Assembly (NCBI RefSeq): GCF_000143415.4
Contig: NW_003314261.1
Coordinates: 5,658,866-5,722,865 of the forward strand
Reading direction: 5' to 3'
Origin: Selaginella moellendorffii
Lineage: Eukaryota > Streptophyta > Lycopodiopsida > Selaginellales > Selaginellaceae
Length of the DNA stretch: 64,000 nucleotides
Of the stretch, positions 55,967 to 64,000 are shown piece by piece (the stretch's first letter is position 1; every line of letters begins with the position of its first letter). The translations under genes and the position numbers were made by a program. Under the pieces are notes generated by a model that did no database searches, was not told the DNA's origin, and saw nothing but the letters and a program-made list of their open reading frames with translations.

Positions 55967-57196
55967 TGTAAGGAAGTGTCGCGAATGTGACTTCAGGTAT
56001 CGACAGGTCCTTCGGATATTCTTGAAGTCACATTCGCGACAGGAACCGACTCCCCAAGATGTCGTAGGCTAAAGGATCCCCAAAAAGCTTGACCGAAATG
56101 ACAAAGAGTTCATCGGATGGGACCAAGTCGAGGATCGAGTCCAAGACCGACTCTAGGACCGAGTTCGAGATAGAGTCCGGAATCGAGTTCGAGACCGACT
56201 CGGGGACCGAGTTCGAGTCCGAGTTCGAGAACGAGTTCGAGACGGAGTCCGAGATCCGAAATCGGGTCCGAGACCGAGTCCAAGGTCGAGTCCGAGGTCG
56301 GGTCCGAGATCGGGTCCGAGATCGGGTCCAAGATCGAGTCCGAGACCGAATCCGAAGTCGGATCCGAAATCGGGTCCGAGATCGAGCTAGAGACTAAGTC
56401 CAAATACTAATACGGGTCAAGGGGTGAAAGCCCAAAGCGTGCGTCTCCCAGGGCGGGGGGGCTGCAGGGGGTTCCAAAAGTATAGTAGGGATAGTGAGGT
56501 CCAGGAACCAGTCTTGAAGGAACTGTCCAGTGGTGCTTCCAAACTGACTTGAGGTTGAGATTGGGGCCGAGGGGCCTTGGGTGGGAGTGAGCATGGGCTT
56601 GAGTGGTGCCGGAGGGGCCACCCAGGGAAATGCTCAAGAGCAGCTCCCACTCCCGAAAGGGAAACCGACTGCAGTGCTCCCAGCTCAGGTGGAGTGGTGC
56701 CCCACTTGAGTACCTTGTGGCTCATTGGTCCTCGCCCTTCCTAGGGGCTTGGGCCTTCCCTTCGGGATGGAAGTGGGGGGGTAGAGGTACCCATACCGGG
56801 CCGTTAGGCCACGGTGTTTCGCCCTGACGTCCCGAAGCAAGTGCTGCACCTAAGGCTTGGGATTTAGAGGGTCCCATGATCAAATCTTGTGGTACCAAGG
56901 GGTGTTAGGAATCTGGAGGCTTGGTGTGCTTGGCTGCTTGTGCCTGCGGGGAGTGTAACCGAACCTTAAGTCCAGTCTAACCCGGGGAGGGGGATTGGGA
57001 GAGATTTGGGAATCCGTAGATGGATGGCTAACACTCCGTTACTCGTGCAGTGAGTAGCTGAAACCAAGTAGGACCAAGTAGGAGCTGGTACCATAGGTGA
57101 GAACCTTGGCGAGGGAACTTAGCACAAGCCAAGGCAGAGCTGGTCGGATAGACGAGGTAAGCTGGCAAATTGGAAAGGAAAAATTTGTGGCTTACA
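55967..57196 (+). mobile_element. Solo LTR of family D (1,230 bp)
   Basis: TGTAAGGAAG...GGCTTACA with a perfect 5-bp duplication CAATG (55,962-55,966 and 57,197-57,201) and no internal region. It carries a terminal hairpin (55,977-56,042) and a purine-rich minisatellite (56,115-56,400, GAGTCCGAGTTCGAGACC-type units). It then has segments resembling the C and R LTRs (TGAAAGCCCAAAGCGTGCGTCTCCC). Confidence 0.82.
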
Positions 57197-58091
57197 CAAT
57201 GCTACTTCATGCAAGTAGACTAGCTTCACTATCAACCACTTTGGGGTTGATCATCATTTAACCAAACAACTTTGTAAACACATTACTCACTATCACATGG
57301 ATATGAAATAGAAATCACAATGACTTGATCATCAATTGAGCAACACCACGAGTAATGCCCATGTCACTACTACAAAGGTTTATGTGACTATCAAGTGCTA
57401 ACTCAATTAGACAAAATGCAATATAAATGCGACACTCTACCGATAGAGACTTACAACACCCAACACCACTAACTTTTGTTCACAATATGGATAAGCTCAT
57501 GCCACTCTCCAAGGACAAAGGATCAAACACGTAAATTATTTTCTCTTCTTGAGATATGATTTGCAACGAAGTGTGACTCATTGCTTGTGTTCACATTATG
57601 CAATCAAGAGTCGCTACATTGATGCATATTGGAAATGATGGTCTTACAAATGGTAAGTTGTGGGATGGATAGCGGTGAAGCGCTATACCATTTTGTCTAA
57701 GCTTGCTATTGGAAGACTTGAGTTACAATGCTCAATTCTTTTCCGGGGAACCTTGCTATTGCTCCTTGAGTAGCTTGGTGTTGGATTAATTTTGAGTTTG
57801 GTTGGAAAACTCAAAGTGTAACCTTGAGTTGCTAATGTGCCTCACACACGAGCCCAAGCGTAAACTCATGCTAATATGGAACAACTCAATCCCTCTTATG
57901 AGCCCAAGAGCAAGCTCACATTATTACGGTACAAAAAGGTAACTAAGTCTATTACCAAGGAACAAATGCGAAGTCTTAGTACCCAAATGTGTACCCACTC
58001 GAATCATCATTTTCATCTTTGCGTATGCAATGAGACTAATTGTCCAATCTCATTGGATAGTACTCGCTGAGACTCTTCCTTTGATACCAAA
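57197..58091 (-). mobile_element. 5' leader of an R2-type retroelement, non-coding
   Basis: Minus-strand interior adjoining LTR 58,092. The PBS-like TTTGGTATCAAAGG directly abuts the LTR end, and CTGAGACTCTTCC matches the R-A leader near 11,310. No gag reading is found. Confidence 0.55.
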
Positions 58092-59246
58092 TGTAGCACA
58101 TGTGGTTTTGACCCTTTATCCTATGGTGATTTACCATAGGATAGCACCACGAAGCGGAACTTAAACCCTCATTGTGCCACATGACAGATGCCACATGTCA
58201 CATGCCACGTGTCCAAAGGACAATGGTGTGGAACCCGAGTTTCAGGGCTTTAGGCCACTGAACGAAAGAATGGTGCCAAACTCCCAAACATAGTGCCAGA
58301 GAGTGATAGAACCAAACCATAGAGCAACTCCCGAGCATATAGCCCAAAGAGTGAAGGGACAGGGGCACGGAGTGACTTGGAACAGTCCTAGAGTAACCAG
58401 CATCCCAATGCTAGGTCCAACACACAAAATGGAGCCAAATGGAGCCAAATGGAGTTTGGCACTATTCCAGCATACTGGTGGCATAACGCGAGGATATGGG
58501 TACTCCACCAGCTAGCATGGAATGGAACTTGGGTTTAGACCCAAGCCAGACGCAGAACAAGGATAGGCACGCAAGCGGGAGCTAAACTATGCCTCAGGTT
58601 AGTTAGTCATGCCCGACCTACCCACTATCCCTACTATACATTTGGAACCCCTCACAGTCCCCCCCCCCCTGAGGAACACACGCTTTGGGCTTTCACCTCA
58701 AACCTCCTTTAGTATCAGGAGTTAGTCTCTGGGACAAGCTCGAAACTTACTAAATATGGAATGGCGCTAGAACGCGAATTTGGACACAAGACGAACACCA
58801 TTGTGTTCAGGTCAATCTCTACATTCCATAGATATGCCAAATGAGCAAATCTAAACACTTTTCATAAATTATATTTGGGACCAAAAGGAGACTAACACAA
58901 AGGGCATGATAGCGAGGGTGTTTGGCAGACATGGTAAGCTATCATCTAGTGATATTGAGGGACCAATCTCAATATCATGGGGGTTCTTGATACCAGCAAG
59001 TGCAAGCCAATGATAGAAGTTTTTCAAACCGGGCCGAGTATGCTCAACAAGAAACACATAAGAGTTCTTACTTTATGTTTATCTGATTTAAGTACATGGT
59101 CAATAACTAGTTTCTCAACTAGCTCAAGTGGGAACTGATAATGGGTTCAACAATACCGACTTCCTGCCGTCGTGGCAGTAAGGAAAGAATATCCAAAAGG
59201 ACTAGCCGATAGGTAACTTTTGATACTTGAAGTCACATTCGCGACA
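58092..59246 (-). mobile_element. R2-type LTR (1,155 bp)
   Basis: TGTAGCACATGTGG...ATTCGCGACA. Its last ~650 bp parallel the R-A LTR. The first ~300 bp match 12,245-12,554 inverted. Includes a poly-C run near 58,660 and the GAGGGACCAATCTC empty site for transposon A. Confidence 0.78.
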
Positions 59247-59426
59247 AAAACGCAATGATGTAGCTACCGAGCCATATCCACAAATCCTACATGTTAGTAG
59301 CAGAAGCAGAGAGGCACACACGAGGAGGAAGAACTATATATATATAACTGTATATGATTGTGTACATATACATAAAGCTACTACCATGTGGGCATAACTA
59401 CTACCACATCATCTCTACCTCTAACA
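59247..59426 (+). mobile_element. Copia 3' tail plus short LTR
   Basis: 59,247-59,291 matches 63,603-63,648 (ACGCAATGATGTAGCTAC..., ATCCACAAATCCTACA), the 3' end of the copia element. 59,292-59,426 is a 135-bp LTR, TGTTAGTAGC...CTCTAACA. Confidence 0.6.
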
Positions 59427-59992
59427 CTCCCACTCATGATCAGGTGGCTGATTCAAGTCTAAATTTAAGCCTGAATCGTGCCTAGCTAGTCTAAGATGAT
59501 GAGCATGGAGAGCTGATAAGAAAAACATACAAAAAACTCATCAATCAACTACCCAAAACTTTGTTCTTGGTCTTGGTCTTGCTTGCACACACTCTTGCTT
59601 TATGCTACGGTCTCAATCTTGCCTCTAGCATGTGGTCTTGGCCATGAACTGCCAGGCTCCCACTTCTCTGCAACTAGGCACTTGAATCTCCATAAGCATC
59701 CTTCCCAATTGCTGGAAATTCCTGCAAAGAATTGCTATGCAATGTTCTTGAATCTTGACCCAATTCTTGATGTGGGTTGTTGAAATCTCTCAATCTCCCA
59801 CTAGCTTTGTTCTCTGCTTGCTGCTGCTTGTTGCTCAACACCTCTACACAGCCTGGTGCCTTGGTGCAACGCCTCAAGCGTCCCAAACATTGCAAGAGGG
59901 ATTGCAATCGAGAGGCTCATCCTCCTCCTCATCATTGGCCTCCTGGCCAGCAAGTACCATTCTCAGGATCAAGGAGCCCAAGGCTCCGATAC
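59427..59992. other. Unassigned sequence between two copia LTR copies
   Basis: No recognisable gene. A 99-codon plus frame (59,755-60,054) has a hydrophobic stretch (FVLCLLLLVAQHL) but runs into LTR sequence, so I do not call it. Confidence 0.4.
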
Positions 59993-60127
59993 CATTAGCA
60001 GCGGAGAGACGCACACACGAGGAGGAGGAACTGTATATATATAACTGTATATGATTGTGTACATATACATAAAGCTACTGCCACGTGGGCATAAGTACTG
60101 CCACATCATCTCTACGTCTAACACTAC
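59993..60127 (+). mobile_element. Second copia LTR copy
   Basis: ATTAGCAGCGGAGAG...GTCTAACA aligns with 59,292-59,426; the first bases are altered. It is followed by a PBS-like TGGTATCTAAGAGG at 60,129. Confidence 0.65.
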
Positions 60128-60790
60128 ATGGTATCTAAGAGGTCAGATCCTCATGGCTCACCACTGGCGCCCAAAAAAGAACCGTAATGACGAGGATGAG
60201 TGAGAACAGTTGGAGAACGTTCCAGGAAAGACCCTAGACAAGCTCTATTCTAATCTCTGGAGCAAAAAACAGGCACGACCTCCTCAGATTCTGCTCGTGA
60301 TCAGGCTTTGTTCATCGGCAAGAAGTCAGGAAATGGAAATGGCAAGAAGCGTGGGAATTCTCGCGGATTTGCCAGTGCTCCTGCAACACCAACACCTGGC
60401 TCCACCACAAATGGAAACAGGAAAAAGAAGGGGCCATGTACCTACTACGGGAAGATGGGGCACATAGAGCGAGAATGTCGAGCTAAGAAAGCAAACACCC
60501 AACGGATGCTGACTCAAACAGACTCGTTGCTGACGATGGCCGTGGCCTTGTCACCGGTGTCTGGTTTAGATGTCCTCTGGTTGGACAGTGGTGCTTCTTA
60601 CCACATGACTCCTCTTCGTACAGCATTCCACACTTTCCACGAATTGCTTTCCCCAAAACAGGTCTTTGTTGGAGACAAGTGACTTCTCGACGTTGAAGGC
60701 CGTGGCATGGTGCAAGTCAAGTTGCCCGATGGATCTCTCAAGGAAATCCATAACATGCACTATGTGCCCAGTGCAGGCCAGACTGTCCTA
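60128..60790 (+). pseudogene. Ty1/copia gag-protease, left arm of the second inverted repeat
   Basis: Starts MAHHWRPKK-like, and much of gag is deleted near 60,215. Then the knuckle CTYYGKMGHIEREC (a Cys to Tyr change in the second position versus C-x2-C), VLWLDSGASYHMTPLRTAF with the protease DSG, and GDK-stop-LLDVEGRG. It ends abruptly at TVL (60,790). Confidence 0.85.
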
Positions 60791-62138
60791 GCACTAGCAT
60801 GTATGTCTCTAGATAAACAAGCTCTGCGTTGAGGCGATAGAGTGTATTGTACCTCACTCCAGTTGCCACGGTGGTGCCATCTGCTCCAAAAATAGTACAT
60901 CCTTCTGCAAAGAATGTAAGCGAGAACCCTTGATCGGAGGCGACGCCAACCGAAAGGACAGTCTGGCCTGCACCTGGCACATAGTTCATGTTATGGATTT
61001 CCTTGAGAGATCCATCGGGCAACTTTACTTGCACAATGCCACGGCCTTCAACGTCGAGAGGTCGCTTGTCTCCAACAAAGACCTGTTTTGGGGAAAGCAA
61101 TTCGTGGAAAGTGTGGAATGCTGTACGAAGAGGAGTCATGTGGTAAGAAGCACCACTGTCCAACCAGAGGACATCTAAACCAGACATCGGTGACAAGGCC
61201 ACGGCCATCGTCAGCAACGAGTCTGTTTGAGTCAGCATCCGTTGGGTGTTTGCTTTCTTAGCTCGACATTCTCGCTCTATGTGCCCCATCTCCCGCAGTA
61301 GGTACACGGCCCCTTCTTTTTCCTGTTTCCATTTGTGGTGGAGCCAGGTGTTGGTGTCGCAGGAGCACTGGCAAATCCGCGAGAATTCCCACGCTTCTTG
61401 GCATTTCCATTTCCTGACTTCTTGCCGATGAACAAAGCCTGATCACGAGCAGAATCTGAGGAGGTCGTGCCTGCTTTTCGCTCCAGAAGCTTGCGCTCTT
61501 CTTCCAAGAGATTGGAATAGAGCTCGTCTAGGGTCTTTCCTGGAACGAAGGAGAGCATGGAGGAAGATGGTTGGAGTTCAGAAGAAACCGAATAGAGAAG
61601 GAAAGCTTTGGCATAATCGTCTGAGACAGCCTCCTTAAGCTCTTGCATCATCCCCTTAAGCTTGCCAATGTACGATGCCATCGTGTCTGTTGGCTGCATC
61701 CGGAGAGAAAGGAACTTCTGGGTAAGGACGATCTTGGCATTTGCTGCTTTCGCAGCTTTCCACGCTGGCTGGAGAGCGGGCTCAGCTGGTTCAGCTTCGG
61801 TGCCGTCCACGATTGTCCAGCAATCCTTTGCCATCAAGATGAGCTGGACCTTTGTTCTCCAGGTTGCGAAGTTTTCTCCTGTGAATTTGCAACATCCCAG
61901 TTGGCTGGGGTTACGGCAGCCGAGGAAGATGCCCTAAAGTTAGCGCTAGAAACAGAAATTTTGCGTCCACAAGCACTACACTGTGGGCAAAGCTGCTCGT
62001 GGCGTTTCCGGTCGCGGATCTTTTTCTCCACTCTAGCAAGGACAGCAAGAGCCCTTGCACGTTCTCGCTCATCCTCGTCATTACGGTTCTGTTTTGGGCG
62101 CCAGTGGTGCACCATGAGGATCTTACCTCTCTGATACC
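60791..62138 (-). pseudogene. Ty1/copia gag-protease, inverted right arm
   Basis: Minus strand: begins at a PBS-like TGGTATCAGAGAGG (about 62,138), HHWRPKQNRNDEDERERARA, a gag domain (TQKFLSLRMQPTDTMASYIGKLKGM, DDYAKAFLLYSV), a knuckle region, protease LWLDSGASYHMTP, and further into the pre-integrase region (FAEGCTIFGADGTTVATG). It is fuller than the left arm, which has lost most of gag. 60,791-60,955 is the unpaired loop. Confidence 0.87.
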
Positions 62139-62149
62139 ATGAAATGGCT

Positions 62150-63530
62150 TTTTAAAAGGAAGATGGGAGTGTGGAGCGATTCAAAGCCAGATTTGTCGCT
62201 CGTGGCTTCTCGCAAATTCAGGGAGTTGACTATTCTGAGACTTACAGTCCAGTAGTTAAACTAACCACCATCCGCTTGCTTCTGGTTTTAGCAGCCGAGC
62301 TTGATCTTGAGCTCCATCAACTCAATGTGCACACAGCATTCCTCAATGGTGATCTTGAGGAGGAGATGTGGCACAGTCTCAAGGTTTTGTCCTTCCAGGC
62401 CAAGAACACCTCGTGTGCTGGCTGCATAAAGCTCTCTATGGGCTGAAACAAAGCCCCAGGTCTTGGTATAACAAGATTGATGGTTTTCTAATTTCTCTTG
62501 GCTTCATATGCAGCTCAGCCAATGGTAATCTCTACATCTACTTTGAAGGCGAAGGATTTCTCTTCCTAACGCTTTATGTGGACGATACCATCCTCACTTC
62601 TAACCAAGTCTGGCTTATTCACAAGATTAAGACACATCTCTCTGCAAAATTCGAGATGGCAGACCTTGGTGAGCTGCATTACTGCCTTGGAATCTAAGTA
62701 CGACGCAACAGGAGACATGGGACTCTCGAGCTCTCTCAAGAAAAATACATCCTGGATGTACTTCAGACTCTATGCTCGATGCTAATCCTGTGGCCACTCC
62801 AATGCCCTCAGGCCTTAAGCTTTCTAAAGCTTCTATATCCGAGACATAAGAAAAGCGCCAGAACTCTCTACCGTTCGATGGTCAGCAGCTTGATATATCT
62901 CGTGATTTCAACAAGGCCGGATTTAGCCTGGTAGGCTGCGTGGCAAAGTACTTGGAAAATCCATCACAAGAACACTTTGCTGCTGTTAAGAGAATCCTGA
63001 GGTACATTGCTGGAACTAAGCACTACTCTCTTCAATTTTCCAGAGGAGAGAGCTCCACCACGAGCTTGGTTGGCTTCTCTAATGCCGACTGGGCGGGAGA
63101 CGTAGATGACAGGAGATCAATGACAGGCTACGGCTTCCTCCTGAATGGGAACGTGGTGAGCTGATGCTTGAAGAAGCAGGCTATCACAGCCATGTCCTCA
63201 ACAGAATCAGAATACGTAGCAGCAGCAGCAAAAGAAGCAGTGTGGCTGAGCAAGCTGCTTGAAGACTTGCGAATCTGAGTCCCTCCCATCAAGCTTTGGT
63301 GTGACAATCAGTTTACCATTGCTCTCACAAGGAACTCTTGGTTCCATTCAAAAACAAAGCACATCAAACTAAGGTTCCAGGAACTCATCAACAAAGGCAA
63401 AATTCTTGGAATTTTTCCTACCAACACAATGCTGGTGGACATTCTGACCAAGGCTCTACCTCATGTATAGCATCAAGTCTTCCTAAAGACACTCGACCTA
63501 CGTGACGGAAATCTTGAGGAGGAGTGTCGG
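62150..63530 (+). pseudogene. Ty1/copia reverse transcriptase and RNase H
   Basis: ERFKARFVARGFSQIQGVDYSETYSPV, HQLNVHTAFLNGDLEEEMW (the usual catalytic Asp of DVxxAFL is Asn here), then after a frameshift LYGLKQSPRSWYNKID and LYVDDTILTS (the YVDD box). RNase H follows from 62,940: NADWAGDVDDRRSMTGY, SSTESEYVAAA and WCDNQ. Integrase is absent: protease joins RT through the inverted segment. Several stops (62,697; 63,164) interrupt it. Confidence 0.88.
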
Positions 63531-63650
63531 GAAGCACAAGGTCCATGTCATTAGCCACATCACATATCCTCACCAACCGTCAAGAGCCGCCACATCCACC
63601 ACCAAAACGCAATGAAGTAGCTATTGAGCCGTATCCACAAATCCTACACC
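63531..63650 (+). mobile_element. Copia 3' tail without LTR
   Basis: Non-coding tail ending ATCCACAAATCCTACA, identical in layout to 59,247-59,291. There the LTR follows; here it does not, so the 3' LTR is missing or truncated. Confidence 0.55.
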
Positions 63651-64000
63651 CCGGCCTTGTGGAAACCCCCACGAGTGCTTCTTTCTCCTCCTTGATCGTC
63701 CGCGAGAAGAGGTAATCCACTATATCTTCCATGCAGCCCGATTATGTCATCCAGATCTAGCCTCGCTTGCATGTCATCCCTGCCTTTTTCTAGAGAATCC
63801 ATCTATAGTTTCAGGCGATCAAGAGCTCCCCAAGCTAGATGTGTTCTCATCCATGGTGCTGCAGACCTGGGATTGCCTTTGTCGCCCACATCGCCGCGCT
63901 GGATCAGGAAATCGATGGAGCGCTGGATCGAGAGATCGATGAATCGATCGAAAAAGCAAAACCCTAGAATTTGATTACATCGTCCCTCGCTTTAGGGCTT
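63651..64000 (-). promoter_or_regulatory. Possible gene-proximal region with telo-box
   Basis: Loses element similarity. Contains ATCGAT/GATCGA repeats and, on the minus strand, CTAGGGTTTTGC and AGCCCTAAAGC, telo-box-like words common in plant 5' leaders. No coding frame can be supported before the window edge. Confidence 0.3.

Overview
The window is repeat-dominated eukaryotic DNA and almost certainly comes from a land plant nuclear genome. It contains chromodomain Ty3 elements, Ty1/copia, TRIM and LARD-like LTR elements primed by Met-type tRNA, plant LRR receptor remnants and a short TTTAGGG-type repeat. The few introns that can be read are only 44-54 nt long. Introns of that size are typical of Selaginella-like lycophytes, so such a plant is my best guess, but it is weakly supported. 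No intact single-copy plant gene is visible. The last ~350 bases look gene-proximal.

Layout. (1) A Ty3 element (element 1) has its gag at 1-550 and its protease/RNase H/integrase at 42,971-44,282. The 42.4 kb between them (551-42,970) is one nested insertion, bounded by chromovirus LTR ends and a near-perfect 5-bp duplication (CTGGC/CTAGC). (2) Inside it lie a minus-strand chromovirus (about 551-12,244), split by a TRIM (7,172-7,764) and by DNA transposon A (1,063-5,232), and a degenerate Ty3 region (12.5-15.3 kb and 23.3-24.4 kb) split by DNA transposon B (15,309-23,280). (3) From 24,428 to 40,832 there is a large inverted repeat with ~7.7 kb arms around a ~1 kb spacer holding a 100-N assembly gap (32,874-32,973). 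Each arm carries chromovirus pieces, a TRIM with internal tandem repeats, an LRR fragment and an AT-rich block. (4) From 44,283 to 59,246 are LTR elements whose LTRs hold purine-rich minisatellites and whose interiors show no coding domains. (5) From 59,247 to about 63,650 is Ty1/copia sequence with a second inverted duplication of gag-protease.

Two parts deserve most attention. Transposons A and B share 24-bp terminal inverted repeats, 4-bp target duplications (GGGA and TTGA), a dispersed palindromic motif of ~22 bp found about 17 times only inside them, and homologous ends. They keep different parts of a transposase: B the N-terminal part, A the C-terminal part. In the same slot they carry different cargo, an FCP1/NIF-like HAD phosphatase in A and a ParB-fold protein in B, both fused to the same ~70-residue tail. 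Second, the AT-rich block encodes a complete five-exon protein of 256 residues with a secretion signal and a Hedgehog-type (Hog/Hint) autoprocessing domain beginning Cys-Phe-Pro-Gly-Asp. It is present once in each arm of the palindrome and may be foreign.

Most retroelement reading frames are broken, and many nonsense codons are single C-to-T changes of CAG or CGA, as expected from deamination of methylated cytosines.
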